Assembly (NCBI GenBank): GCA_943368345.1
Contig: CALRKY020000007.1
Coordinates: 1 to 64,000, forward strand
Length of the DNA stretch: 64,000 bases
From: JADCGM01 sp943368345
Lineage (GTDB): Bacteria; Pseudomonadota; Alphaproteobacteria; Sphingomonadales; Sphingomonadaceae
Direction of reading: 5' to 3'
The notes under the pieces are model-generated. The model had not been told where the DNA came from. It made no database searches and was given only the letters and a program-made list of their open reading frames with translations. Positions 34,264 to 43,780 of the stretch are shown here, in pieces. Position 1 is the stretch's first letter, and every line of letters starts with the position of its first letter. The translations under genes were made by a program, and so were the position numbers.

Positions 34264-36710
34264 CAGATTTTAATCCGTGCGTTGGTGGGGTCATAAAGCG
34301 GTTTGAGCGAGGCCGTGGCGGGATAGCGGACGCCGGCAATCTCGATCTCATAATCATCTACGCCAATAGGGCCGACCACACCGCCATCTGCGGCTGTGAC
34401 ATAGCCAAGCCCGCAAGCCGCGCCCAGCGTTTGGGCGTACATCCCCGACCGGATATAGCCCGCGATTCGCTTGCCCTGCCAAATCGGTTCATTGTGGTAG
34501 AGCATCGGGTCAGGGGACTTGAGCAGGAATTGCACCAATCGCTGCTTCAGACCGTCGGCTTTCTGCGCCGCCAGCGCGTCCCGACCGATAAAGCCGCCGG
34601 GTTTGTCCATCCGCACCGCAAACCCAAGCCCCGCCTCCAGCGGCGTATCCTCGTCGGTGATGTCATGCCCCCAGTGGCGGTAGGCCTTTTCCATGCGCAG
34701 CGCGTTCAGGGCGTGATAGCCGCAATGCTTCAGGCCGAACGCTGCCCCGGCGGCGGCGATTTCGTCATAAACCCCGGTCATGAATTCCGTCGGGATGTAA
34801 ATCTCCCAACCCAGCTCGCCAACATAGGTGATGCGGGAGGCGCGAACGATGGCATAGCCCAGTTCGATTTCCTGGCTCGTTCCGAACGGGAACGCCGCGT
34901 TCGACAGGTCATTGGGGCAGATGGACTGCAACAGGTCGCGGGCCTTCGGCCCCATGATGGAGATCACCCCCATGGCCGAACTGACATTGGTCAGAACCGC
35001 ATGCGCATCCACCGGAATGTGGCGTGTCAGCCAGTTGAAATCCTTCACCTCGGTTTCGGCACCGGTGACGATCAGGAAGGCGGTTTTGCTGAGCCGGGTC
35101 ACCGTCAGATCGGCTTCGATGCCGCCTTTCGGGTTGAGCCACTGGGTATAAACCAGCTTGCCGTCGGCCACATCGACATCATTGGCACAGACCCGGTTGA
35201 GGACAGCGCAGGCATCGCGGCCTTCCAGCCGGAATTTGGCGAAGGAGCTTTGGTCGAACAAGCCGACAGCTTCCCGGACCGCCCGGCATTCGGCGGCATT
35301 GGCGTCGAACCAATTCTGGCGCCCGTAGCTATAGTCATATTTGGGGGTGCTGCCAGGTGCGTCATACCAATTGGGCCGCTCCCAGCCAAAGGCCTCTCCG
35401 TGACAAGCCCCCGCCGCGACCAGCCGATCATGGATGGCCGACCGCCGGACGCCGCGCGCCGTTTCATATTGCTTGAACGGATAATGGGTGGCGTAGAGCA
35501 GCCCCAGGCTCTCCGTGACCCGTTCGCGCAGATATTTCCGGTTGTTCTGGAACGGCATGTTACGGCGGATATCGACGGTCCAGAGATCGGCAGGCGGAAT
35601 ACCATCGCGGATCCAGTCGGCCATCACCTTGCCCACCCCGCCCGCCGATTGCAGGCCGATGGAGTTGAGGCCAGCCGCGACGAAGCAACCCTTCAATTCC
35701 GGGCTTTCCCCCAGATGGTAGCGAACGTCCGGAGTGAAACTCTCCGGCCCGCAGAAGAATTTCTGGATTCCGGCCTTTTCCAGCGCCGGCACCCGCCGCA
35801 TCGCGTCCATCAACAGCGGCTCGAAATGTTCGAAATTGCCCTCGATCTCGTCAAAGCAGAAATCTTCGGAGATGCCAGCCATGCCCCAGGGGCGGGCGTT
35901 GGGCTCAAACGCGCCGACCAGCAGCTTGCCCGCGTCATATTTATAATAACCGCAATAATCATAGTCGCGGAGCACCGGGAGCGTCGGGTCAATCCCTTCA
36001 ACGCCCTCAAACAGCACATAATAATGTTCGCAGGCATGCAGCGGCGCAGTTACACCGATGCTGGCAGCAAGATCGCGCGTCCACATGCCGCCGCAGATAA
36101 CGACATAATCGGCATCAATATGGCCTTCGGCGGTCTCCACGCCGGTAACGCGATCACCATTGTGGCGGATCCGCGTGACCTTGGTGTTTTCAAATATCCG
36201 TGCGCCGCCGGCACGCGCACCCTTGGCCAGCGCCTGAGTTATGTCGACCGCGTTGGCATAGCCGTCGCTGGGAATATGGATGCCGCCGACCACATCATCG
36301 ACGTTCACAATCGGGGCCAGTGCCCGGATATCCTGCGGCGACACGACATGGACCGGCAGGTCAAAGACCTTGGCCATCGACGCGCTGCGCTTCAATTCCT
36401 CGAACCGCTCGGCATTGGTCGCCATCGAAATCGACCCGCATTGCCGGTAGCCGGTTGCCTGCCCGGTTTCCGCCTCAAGGCCCCGGTAAAGCTCGCCGGT
36501 ATATTTGGCGAGCTTGGTCATGTTGATCGACGGACGGAGTTGCCCAACCAAGCCGGCGGCATGCCAGGTTGTGCCACTGGTCAGTTGCTTGCGTTCCAGC
36601 AGCACCACGTCGTCCCAGCCGATTTTGGTCAGATGATAGGCGATCGAGCAGCCGATGACGCCGCCGCCGATGATGACAACCCGCGCCTTGCGGGGGAGTT
36701 CGGTCGCCAT
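34263..36710 (-). CDS. FAD-dependent dimethylglycine/sarcosine dehydrogenase-like protein with GcvT domain (copy 2)
   Basis: An 815-residue two-domain flavoprotein. The N-terminal DAO-type domain has GGGVIG at 15-20 and a likely covalent FAD site His50 (SGTTWHAAG). The central FAO/SoxA-like domain is followed by a C-terminal GcvT-type folate-binding domain (THVGELGWEIYIPTEF-like stretch and DALAAQKADGLKQRL). Such enzymes oxidise N-methyl groups of dimethylglycine or sarcosine and give CH2-THF or formaldehyde; the GcvT domain accepts the carbon on tetrahydrofolate. Second gene of the operon, 4 nt after copy 1; whether it acts on dimethylglycine or sarcosine cannot be read from the sequence. 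Confidence 0.88.
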   Translation of the reverse strand: MATELPRKARVVIIGGGVIGCSIAYHLTKIGWDDVVLLERKQLTSGTTWHAAGLVGQLRPSINMTKLAKYTGELYRGLEAETGQATGYRQCGSISMATNAERFEELKRSASMAKVFDLPVHVVSPQDIRALAPIVNVDDVVGGIHIPSDGYANAVDITQALAKGARAGGARIFENTKVTRIRHNGDRVTGVETAEGHIDADYVVICGGMWTRDLAASIGVTAPLHACEHYYVLFEGVEGIDPTLPVLRDYDYCGYYKYDAGKLLVGAFEPNARPWGMAGISEDFCFDEIEGNFEHFEPLLMDAMRRVPALEKAGIQKFFCGPESFTPDVRYHLGESPELKGCFVAAGLNSIGLQSAGGVGKVMADWIRDGIPPADLWTVDIRRNMPFQNNRKYLRERVTESLGLLYATHYPFKQYETARGVRRSAIHDRLVAAGACHGEAFGWERPNWYDAPGSTPKYDYSYGRQNWFDANAAECRAVREAVGLFDQSSFAKFRLEGRDACAVLNRVCANDVDVADGKLVYTQWLNPKGGIEADLTVTRLSKTAFLIVTGAETEVKDFNWLTRHIPVDAHAVLTNVSSAMGVISIMGPKARDLLQSICPNDLSNAAFPFGTSQEIELGYAIVRASRITYVGELGWEIYIPTEFMTGVYDEIAAAGAAFGLKHCGYHALNALRMEKAYRHWGHDITDEDTPLEAGLGFAVRMDKPGGFIGRDALAAQKADGLKQRLVQFLLKSPDPMLYHNEPIWQGKRIAGYIRSGMYAQTLGAACGLGYVTAADGGVVGPIGVDDYEIEIAGVRYPATASLKPLYDPTNARIKI

Positions 36711-36714
36711 CGCG

Positions 36715-39129
36715 TCAGGCCTTCATTCTGCTGTTGTCGGGATCATAGGCCGGATGTTCGAGCACCCGCGCCTGCCGCCGTTCACCTTGCAGGTAGATAT
36801 CAAAACATGATCCCGGCGCCGCTTGCGCAATCGGCACGCAGGCAAAGAACAGGCTTTTGCCAACCCGGTGACCATAGCCGCCCGACGTGGTTAGTCCGAT
36901 ACATTCGTCGCCAATCAGGCAGGGTTCGGCCCCGCGCACATCGACATTGCCAGCGTCAACCTCGCCGTAGACGATGCGGAACCGGTCCGGCGCATCCAGC
37001 GTCGCCTGCCGACCGACAAAGCTGTCTTTGTTGAAATTGATGAAGCGCGGCATGTCGGCCTCGATCATCGTCAGCTCGTTGGTGAGCTCGGACCCCCAGG
37101 CCTTGTAGGCCTTTTCCATCCGCATCGTGTTGACTGCATAGAGCCCGTAATTGGCAATCCCGAGGTCCTGTCCGGCCCGCCAGACCGCATCATACAGCGC
37201 GCCAAGATCGCCCATGGCAGGGTGAAGTTCCCAACCCAGTTCGCCAACATAGGATACCCGCAGCGCCCGGAGCTTCACCCCGGCCACCACAATCTCTTGC
37301 CCGCTCAACCAGCGGAAACCGTCGTTCGACAGGTCGGCATCGGTGAGCTTCGCCAGCACCGCCCGCGACCGGGGTCCACTGACCACCAGAACCCCGATGT
37401 CCATCGTCCGATTGCTTATGGTGACATCCTCGTCCTGCAATTTGCTTTGCATCAGCAAATCCCAGTCGCGCTGCTCGGCGGCGGCGGCTGACAGGCAATA
37501 GAAATGATCATCGGCGAACCGCGTCACCGTCATTTCGCCGTAAATCCGTCCACCGCGCGACAACGGATGCACCAGCCCGATGCCGCCCAATTTCTTGGGC
37601 ATCCGGTTGGCACAGATGCGGTTCAAAAAGGCTTCGGCGTCGGGGCCGGTGACATCATATTTCGCAAAGCCCGACAGATCGAGCACCCCGACCCGCTGTT
37701 CGACCGCACGAACTTCTTCACTTATCACCTTGAAAATATTTGTCCGATGATAGCCGCCTTCCTCTTCCCGCCCGTCGAGCGAAAACCATTTCGGCCGTTC
37801 CCAGCCATAGGTTTCGCCGTAGACCGCCCCAGCCGCCTTCAAGGGTGCATAGAGCGGGCTGGTCTTCTGCGGGCGACCGTCCGGCTCCTCCTCACCAGGC
37901 AGGCGGGTGGTGAAGGTCATCCGGTAGTCCAGAAACACCTTGTCGCGGCTATAGGACTCGTCGGCAAACGGGCCGTAACGGCGCGGATCAAATTCGGTCA
38001 TGTTGATGTCGGCGTCACCAAAGACCATCCACTGCGCCAGATACTTCCCCGATCCGCCGCCCTGCGCGATGCCGAAGGACGTACCGCAGCACTGCCAGAA
38101 ATTGCGCAGACCCGCCGCTGGTCCGAGCAATGGCCCGCCATCTGGCGTATGCGGGATGGCACCGTTGACGATCCGGCGGATGCCAACCTCGCCAAAAATC
38201 GGCATGCGCTCGATGGCGCGTTCCAGCCATTTGGAAATCCGGTCGAGGTCTTCGATGAACAATTCGCTGGTGGAGGCCCATTCCGGCTGCCCCTTGGGCG
38301 CCCAAGCCTCCGCCAACCCGACTTTCTCATAGACACCGATCAGGCCGCTTTTCTGCTCCTGCCGGAAATAGCCGGACACATAGGGGCAGCGCATGACCGG
38401 CATTTCCTCGTCCCGCGCCATGAAGGCCGGGATCGGGTCAGTGACGACATAATGATGCTCCATATTGGTCACAGGGATATCGATGCCAGCCATCTGCGCA
38501 ACTTGCCGCGCATAGCAACCAGCGGCGTTGACCACGATCTCGGCGCGCACAGTCCCCTTGTCGGTGATGACGTCCCATTCCCCGGTCGGCAGTTGGGAGA
38601 GGCCAGTCACCAGGGTCTTGCGGACAATGCTGGCCCCCATGTTCTTGGCGCCAATCGCCATGGCATTGCAGATGCCCGACGGGTCGGCATGGCCGTCGCC
38701 GGTGGTATAGGCCCCGGCGATCACGCCGTCTGTCGTCAGGAAAGGGTTGATCCGCCGGATTTCCTCAGGCGGGATAATCTCCATGTCAAAGCCGATGATC
38801 TTCGAAAAGCCGTGGACATATTTGAACCAGGCGAGTTCGCGTTCATTGGTCGCAAGCCGGATACCGCCTGACTTGTGCCAGCTGACATATTGACCGGTCA
38901 GTCCTTCGAGGCGGGGGTAAAGATCATTGCTATAGGCATGAATTTTCGCAAGATTATAGCTGCCGGTGATGCTCGGGCATTGGCCAGCGGCATGCCAGGT
39001 TGACCCGGAGGTCAGCTCATCCTTCTCAATCAACAGGCAATCGGTCCAGCCAAGTTCGGCCAGATGGTAGAGCAGGCTTGCCCCCATGATCCCACCGCCG
39101 ATGATGACGACGCGCGCCTGTGACTGCAT
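36715..39129 (-). CDS. FAD-dependent dimethylglycine/sarcosine dehydrogenase-like protein with GcvT domain (copy 1)
   Basis: An 804-residue paralogue of the previous protein: GGGIMG at 11-16, covalent-FAD-type His46 (SGSTWHAAG), substrate-domain and C-terminal GcvT domain (SYVGELGWELHPAMGDLG, KDSFVGRQATLDAP). First gene of the operon. Two such dehydrogenases in tandem fit the successive removal of two methyl groups (dimethylglycine to sarcosine to glycine). The carbon goes to tetrahydrofolate or formaldehyde, linking to the purU and frmA genes farther downstream. Transcription diverges from the SDR gene at 39295. Confidence 0.88.
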   Translation of the reverse strand: MQSQARVVIIGGGIMGASLLYHLAELGWTDCLLIEKDELTSGSTWHAAGQCPSITGSYNLAKIHAYSNDLYPRLEGLTGQYVSWHKSGGIRLATNERELAWFKYVHGFSKIIGFDMEIIPPEEIRRINPFLTTDGVIAGAYTTGDGHADPSGICNAMAIGAKNMGASIVRKTLVTGLSQLPTGEWDVITDKGTVRAEIVVNAAGCYARQVAQMAGIDIPVTNMEHHYVVTDPIPAFMARDEEMPVMRCPYVSGYFRQEQKSGLIGVYEKVGLAEAWAPKGQPEWASTSELFIEDLDRISKWLERAIERMPIFGEVGIRRIVNGAIPHTPDGGPLLGPAAGLRNFWQCCGTSFGIAQGGGSGKYLAQWMVFGDADINMTEFDPRRYGPFADESYSRDKVFLDYRMTFTTRLPGEEEPDGRPQKTSPLYAPLKAAGAVYGETYGWERPKWFSLDGREEEGGYHRTNIFKVISEEVRAVEQRVGVLDLSGFAKYDVTGPDAEAFLNRICANRMPKKLGGIGLVHPLSRGGRIYGEMTVTRFADDHFYCLSAAAAEQRDWDLLMQSKLQDEDVTISNRTMDIGVLVVSGPRSRAVLAKLTDADLSNDGFRWLSGQEIVVAGVKLRALRVSYVGELGWELHPAMGDLGALYDAVWRAGQDLGIANYGLYAVNTMRMEKAYKAWGSELTNELTMIEADMPRFINFNKDSFVGRQATLDAPDRFRIVYGEVDAGNVDVRGAEPCLIGDECIGLTTSGGYGHRVGKSLFFACVPIAQAAPGSCFDIYLQGERRQARVLEHPAYDPDNSRMKA

Positions 39130-39294
39130 GAAATCTCCCTACGCCCGCAGGACCCCGACGGCTTGAACCTTAGCTTGCAGAAACCGCTCCGGACAAATGT
39201 GCAATATGGGGTGATTGGTTCAAAAAATTTCCGGGTCACGCGCCAGATGGCTGATTAGGGTCGGCGGGAATAGCGTCGCGGATGGGAGCGGGAC
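39130..39294. promoter_or_regulatory. Divergent promoter region of the dimethylglycine-dehydrogenase operon and SDR gene
   Basis: A 165-bp region with an A/T-rich core (TTCAAAAAATTTCCGG) suited to promoters. The reverse complement contains TTTGTCCGG near 39189-39197, a half-site resembling the left arm of the five operators, but without a matching right arm. Confidence 0.4.
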
Positions 39295-40059
39295 ATGAAA
39301 ACGATTGTGGTCACCGGTGCGGCCCAGGGTGTCGGTCTCGCCACCGCAACGGCCTTTGCCGAGCAGGGCTATCAAGTGGTGATGACCGATATTCAGCCAA
39401 TGGACCGTCAGGTGGCGACACTCACGGCGGGGGGACACCGCGCATCGGCCATCGTTGGCGATGTGGCGTCAGAGGCCTTTGCCGAGGCGTTGGCGGCACA
39501 GGTTGTCCGCGACCACGGACGGGTCGACACCCTCATCAACAATGCCGGGATCAGCCTGATCCAGCCGGCGGAGCAAACCAGCCTTGATCAGTGGCACCGC
39601 GTCATGGCGATCAACCTCACCGGCCCGTTTCTGCTGTGCCGGGCCTTCGGCCGCCACATGCTGGCACAAGGCGGTGGCAGCATCGTCAACGTGGCCTCGA
39701 TTGCCGGCCTGCACGGGGTCATCAACCGTGCGGCCTACAACAGCTCCAAACACGGCCTGATCGGCCTCACGCGGACCCTGGCGGCGGAATGGGGCGGTCG
39801 CGGTGTCCGGGTCAACGCTGTCTGCCCCGGCTGGATCAAAACCGAAATGGACGCCGCCGATCAGGGAGCGGGTGCCTATGCCGATGCCGATATTGTCAAC
39901 CGCGTTCCGATGGGGCGGTTCGCCACGCCCGAGGACGTGGCCGCCGCCATCCTGTTTCTCGCCCGTGATGGCAATTTCGTGAACGGCGTCAGCCTGCCGG
40001 TCGATGGTGGATGGACGGGCGATGCAAGCTGGGACGCCCTGCGCCTGGCGACGCGTTGA
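39295..40059 (+). CDS. Short-chain dehydrogenase/reductase
   Basis: A 254-residue classical SDR: TGAAQGVG glycine motif at 7-14, Asp32 in VMTDIQP (NAD-type acidic residue), NNAG at 82-85, Ser135, Tyr148 and Lys152 (AAYNSSKHG). It oxidises or reduces a hydroxyl or carbonyl group with NAD(H). Start ATG after GGGAGCGGGAC. Nearby N-demethylation and aldehyde-oxidation genes suggest a role in side-chain or alcohol metabolism, but no substrate can be assigned. Confidence 0.9.
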   Translation: MKTIVVTGAAQGVGLATATAFAEQGYQVVMTDIQPMDRQVATLTAGGHRASAIVGDVASEAFAEALAAQVVRDHGRVDTLINNAGISLIQPAEQTSLDQWHRVMAINLTGPFLLCRAFGRHMLAQGGGSIVNVASIAGLHGVINRAAYNSSKHGLIGLTRTLAAEWGGRGVRVNAVCPGWIKTEMDAADQGAGAYADADIVNRVPMGRFATPEDVAAAILFLARDGNFVNGVSLPVDGGWTGDASWDALRLATR

Positions 40060-40133
40060 CCCTGTTGTCGCTTGCAAAAAACTTACCCAATCCGCGCAAA
40101 ATTTTCATTTGTGACGATATGGCCGCAGCGCTC

Positions 40134-40150
40134 TAACCGGGGGCCGGATT
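40134..40150. promoter_or_regulatory. Weak copy of the operator repeat (TAACC-N7-GGATT)
   Basis: TAACCGGGGGCCGGATT, 47 bp before the gene at 40197, has two changes relative to TATCC-N7-GGATA. The arms still pair only partly. It may be chance; noted because of its promoter position. Confidence 0.25.
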
Positions 40151-40196
40151 GGTTGCAGTAGGACCGGCCCAACCACAAGATGGTCAGTGAACATAT

Positions 40197-41150
40197 ATGA
40201 AAATCGGTTTTGTTGGCCTTGGAAATGTTGGCAAAAAACTGGCCGGTAGCCTGCTCCGAAACGGCCATGATCTGACTGTTCGGGACCTTGATGATGCGCT
40301 GGTCGCCGACTTTGTCGCCCGTGGGGCCAAATCCGCTGCCTCCCCCAAGGCGCTTGGTGAAGCAGTTGATCTCATCATCACCTGCCTCCCCTCTCCTGCC
40401 GCGAGTTCAGCGGTTGCCGAAGGTGCAGACGGCTTCCTGCAGGTGATGCGGCCCGGCCAGGTCTGGCTCGAAATGAGCACGACCGATTATTCGGAAATCA
40501 TCCGCCTTGGTGCGCTTGTCGAGGCGCGCGGCGCGCTGTTTATGGAATGCCCGGTCTCGGGCGGATGCCACCGCGCCGATACCGGCAATATCGCGATTTT
40601 TGCCGGCGGGCCGCGCGCCGCCTTCGACGTCGTGCTGCCGGTGTTGACCACAATGGGCCGCCGCATCCTGCACACCGGTGACCTTGGCACCGCATCCCAG
40701 TTGAAGGTGATGACCAATTACCTATGCACCGTGCATTTGGTGGCACTGGCAGAGGCGCTGACCACCTGCAAGGCGGTCGGGCTCGACATGAACACCACCT
40801 ATGAAGCGATCAAGATTTCGTCGGGCAACAGCTTTGTCCATGAAACCGAAAGCCAGGTCATCCTGAACGGCAGCCGCGACATCAATTTCACTATGGATCT
40901 GGTCAGCAAGGATATCGGTCTGTTCGACAAAATCGCGCAAGGCGCGGGTGTTCCTGTCGAATTGTCACCGCTGATCGTCAAAATCTTCAAACAAGGCGAA
41001 GCAGACTATGGTTCGCGCGAATTCTCCCCAAACATCATCCGCCGCTACGAAGAACCACTGGGCCTCAAAGTATTGGGAACCGGATTCCCGGCTGACATGG
41101 TCGATGACGAACCGGAGGAGCCGGGCTACGAAGTGGTGCCGCGCCGCTAG
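40197..41150 (+). CDS. 3-hydroxyisobutyrate dehydrogenase-like oxidoreductase
   Basis: A 317-residue beta-hydroxyacid dehydrogenase. The NAD motif GFVGLGNVG is at 4-12, followed by ECPVSGGCHRADTGNIAIF (the substrate-binding DAPVSGG-like motif) and the catalytic lysine in GTASQLKVMTNYL. Members oxidise 3-hydroxyisobutyrate, tartronate, D-threonate or 2-hydroxy-3-oxoacids in the cytosol. 137 bp after the SDR. Its 3' end overlaps the convergent LysR gene by 4 bp. Confidence 0.88.
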   Translation: MKIGFVGLGNVGKKLAGSLLRNGHDLTVRDLDDALVADFVARGAKSAASPKALGEAVDLIITCLPSPAASSAVAEGADGFLQVMRPGQVWLEMSTTDYSEIIRLGALVEARGALFMECPVSGGCHRADTGNIAIFAGGPRAAFDVVLPVLTTMGRRILHTGDLGTASQLKVMTNYLCTVHLVALAEALTTCKAVGLDMNTTYEAIKISSGNSFVHETESQVILNGSRDINFTMDLVSKDIGLFDKIAQGAGVPVELSPLIVKIFKQGEADYGSREFSPNIIRRYEEPLGLKVLGTGFPADMVDDEPEEPGYEVVPRR

Positions 41151-42070
41151 CTGACTGACCCAGCTTCGGCAACCCGGTTGGAAATCCAGTCCATGAAGGT
41201 GCGGATACGAAGATTTTCCTTCATGTCCTTACGGCAGATGAGGCCCCAAGCACCGGGGCAAACCGCCCGGTGATCGACTGCCCGGACCAAGCGACCTGAG
41301 GCGAGATCCTGATCCACAAACGGCCCGTTGACCAGCGCAATCCCCTCCCCGTTCAGCGCCATTTCCAGTGCCACCGCCAGCGTATCGACCATCATATAAG
41401 GCACCGCTGGTTGGTAGGTCGCGCCTGCCGACCGGAACCACGATTCCCAATTCTGCACCTCGGTATAAATGGCCACCAGCGGCTGGGTCATCAAATCGGC
41501 GGCTGACGGACGATCCCCGATACGGGCCAGCATTTCGGGGCTGCACACCGGAAACAGCGCATAGTCAAACAAGGGTACCCAGTGGAATTTGCCGGGATCA
41601 GGGTTGGTTTCGCAGTAAACGAACCCGACGTCAGCGTGGACATCATCAAATTCCCATTCCACCGCGCAGGTGCTGAGCGTCAATTTCACCTCAGGATGGT
41701 CGTGCAGGAATTGCGGCACCCGGCGGGCCAGCCAGCGGATGGAGGCGGTGACATAGGTCTGCACCCGGAGCGGCTTGTCGAGCGCATTGCGGTGGACGGC
41801 CTCAACCCCCTCCAGCAGCAACTCGAAGGCATTGCGGACGAACGGGTACAGCACCCGCCCCTCCTCGGTAGACACGATATGCCGCCCCTCCTGCGCGAAC
41901 AAAGTGACGCCAAGCGCCTCCTCAATCAGCTGAACCTGATGGCTGACCGCTGGATGAGTGACACAGAGCTCGTCGGCGGCATCGCGGATGCTCTGGTGGC
42001 GGGTCGCGGCCTCAAAGCCCTTCAAGGCCTTCAGGGGTGGCAGCTTCTTCAATTCGATCTTGCCGTGCAT
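41147..42070 (-). CDS. LysR-family transcriptional regulator (GcvA-like)
   Basis: A 307-residue LysR protein: N-terminal MHGKIELKKLPPLKALKGFEAAT with HTH SIRDAADELCVTHPAVSHQV, then the effector-binding domain. The LPPLKALKGFEAATRHQS start is typical of GcvA-type regulators of glycine or amino-acid metabolism and of pathway-specific regulators in this subgroup. It lies between the 3-hydroxyacid dehydrogenase and the GMC operon, and may control the latter, starting 79 bp upstream of the GMC stop. Effector unknown. Confidence 0.9.
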   Translation of the reverse strand: MHGKIELKKLPPLKALKGFEAATRHQSIRDAADELCVTHPAVSHQVQLIEEALGVTLFAQEGRHIVSTEEGRVLYPFVRNAFELLLEGVEAVHRNALDKPLRVQTYVTASIRWLARRVPQFLHDHPEVKLTLSTCAVEWEFDDVHADVGFVYCETNPDPGKFHWVPLFDYALFPVCSPEMLARIGDRPSAADLMTQPLVAIYTEVQNWESWFRSAGATYQPAVPYMMVDTLAVALEMALNGEGIALVNGPFVDQDLASGRLVRAVDHRAVCPGAWGLICRKDMKENLRIRTFMDWISNRVAEAGSVS

Positions 42071-42148
42071 AAGCGCCGCCCCCGCGAACCCGATGGGACT
42101 GGTCTTACAGGACGCAGGCAGACCGGTAAATTATTTTAACTGATGGGA

Positions 42149-43780
42149 TCAGCAACGGTCGGCCCGAGCGGCATCTTCCAGAATCATCGCCGCGCCTTTT
42201 TCAGCAACCATTACCGTTGGTGCGTTCATATTCCCCGAGGTAATTGTCGGAACCACGGAGGCATCGATAACTCGTAATCCGGTAACGCCGTGAACCCGCA
42301 GCCGGGCATCGACCACCGATGTGGCGGGATCGGGACCCATCATGCAGGTCGAGGTCGGGTGATAGACCGTGTCCGCCCGCTGGCGGAAATCCTCCAAAAG
42401 TTCGGCGTCACTTTGCAGCCGCGCACCCGGTACCAGTTCCTCAATGATGATGTCAGACAATGGCGCAGTCCGGGCCAGTGCTCGCAGCATCCGGCACCCG
42501 GCCAGTGCCTCTGCCATATCCTGATCAGTTGAAAGATAATTGGGCTGAATCAGCGGATGTTCGAACGGGTCTGCCGACTTGATCTGCAAATGGCCCCGGC
42601 TTGTTGGTCGGCAGCTGTTGAACGACAGCAGGAATGCCGAGAACGGATCGGGGTTGAGCAATTTGCGTTCGGACAGCGGCGTCTGGGTATAGCTGACCGG
42701 GCTGAAATACAGCTGCAAGTTAACCCGGGGCTGGTCGGGTATGCTGCGTACGAAACCGCCACCTTGATTGACGCTCATCGACAACGGACCACCGCGATCC
42801 AGCAGATAGCGCAGCCCGGCCCTTACCTTGCCCATCAGTGGACCAAGCTCGTCGTTGAGGGTTGGAACCGAGGTTCGGTAGAAATAGCTGACCGCCAGAT
42901 GATCCTGCAGATTCCGGCCAACGGCCTTGGCATCGACCAACGGCGTGATGCCAAGCGACGATAACAAGCCAGCATCGCCAATGCCGGACAGCTGCAGGAG
43001 TTGCGGCGACGCGATCGACCCACCGGCAAGAATGACCTCCCGCGCCGCGCGGACCAGCACCGTTCGGCCACCCTTCTGATAGGCCACACCGACAGCGTGC
43101 TTGCCCTCAAACAGGATGCGGGTTGCATGGCAGCCGGTCCGCAGTTGGACATTGCCGCCCCGCAACGCGGGTCGCAGATAGGCATTGGCGGTGGAGGCCC
43201 GGCGGCCACCACGGGTGTTGATCTGATAAATCCCAACGCCTTCGCTCTGCGCGCCGTTCAGGTCAGGGGAAAATGGCAAACCGAGCGCCTGCCCGGTCGC
43301 AAGAAATGTCTGGCACAGCGGATGCGCGCGTGCACTGATATCGGTGACATGCTGGGGGCCACCTTCACCGTGCCAATCGCTGGCCCCCAGATCATGATCC
43401 TCCGCCTTGATGAAATAGGGCAGGACATCGGCCCAGCTCCAGCCCGGATTGCCAAGCGCCGCCCAGTCGTCAAAATCATGCGGCTGGCCCCGGACATGCA
43501 CCATCGCATTGATCGAACCCGAACCGCCGATCACCTTGCCGCGTGGCCAATAGCTTGGACGACCCCCCAAACCCGGCACCGGGTCGGTATCATACATCCA
43601 ATTGACGCGCCGGTCGAAGAAGGTTCGGCCATAGCCGATGGGGAGCTGTATCCAGATCGTGCGATCCGACCCGCCCGCCTCCAGCACCAGCACCCGGGCC
43701 CTGCCATCCGCCGACAGCCGGTTGGCCAGAACACAGCCCGCCGTCCCCGCCCCGACGATCACATAGTCAAAATCGTCCAT
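42149..43780 (-). CDS. GMC-family FAD-dependent oxidoreductase (choline dehydrogenase-like)
   Basis: A 543-residue flavoprotein: N-terminal FDYVIVGAGTAGCVLANRLS (FAD), the second GMC motif (WPRGKVIGGSGSINAM) and the C-terminal catalytic His in VYHPTSTCMMG plus Asn in SGNMNAPTVM. GMC enzymes oxidise primary alcohols, choline or polyethylene glycol end groups to aldehydes. Last gene of the long operon from the TonB receptor; it pairs naturally with the aldehyde dehydrogenase upstream in the same operon. Its exact alcohol is not determinable; choline is only one candidate. Shares a TGATG junction with the previous gene. Confidence 0.9.
   Translation of the reverse strand: MDDFDYVIVGAGTAGCVLANRLSADGRARVLVLEAGGSDRTIWIQLPIGYGRTFFDRRVNWMYDTDPVPGLGGRPSYWPRGKVIGGSGSINAMVHVRGQPHDFDDWAALGNPGWSWADVLPYFIKAEDHDLGASDWHGEGGPQHVTDISARAHPLCQTFLATGQALGLPFSPDLNGAQSEGVGIYQINTRGGRRASTANAYLRPALRGGNVQLRTGCHATRILFEGKHAVGVAYQKGGRTVLVRAAREVILAGGSIASPQLLQLSGIGDAGLLSSLGITPLVDAKAVGRNLQDHLAVSYFYRTSVPTLNDELGPLMGKVRAGLRYLLDRGGPLSMSVNQGGGFVRSIPDQPRVNLQLYFSPVSYTQTPLSERKLLNPDPFSAFLLSFNSCRPTSRGHLQIKSADPFEHPLIQPNYLSTDQDMAEALAGCRMLRALARTAPLSDIIIEELVPGARLQSDAELLEDFRQRADTVYHPTSTCMMGPDPATSVVDARLRVHGVTGLRVIDASVVPTITSGNMNAPTVMVAEKGAAMILEDAARADRC

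Noticed and set aside
34431..37034. Long open frame of 867 codons on the plus strand
   Set aside because: It is antisense to the two dimethylglycine/sarcosine-dehydrogenase-like genes, which have clear motifs. High-GC DNA often leaves the opposite strand open, and the product has no recognisable domain.
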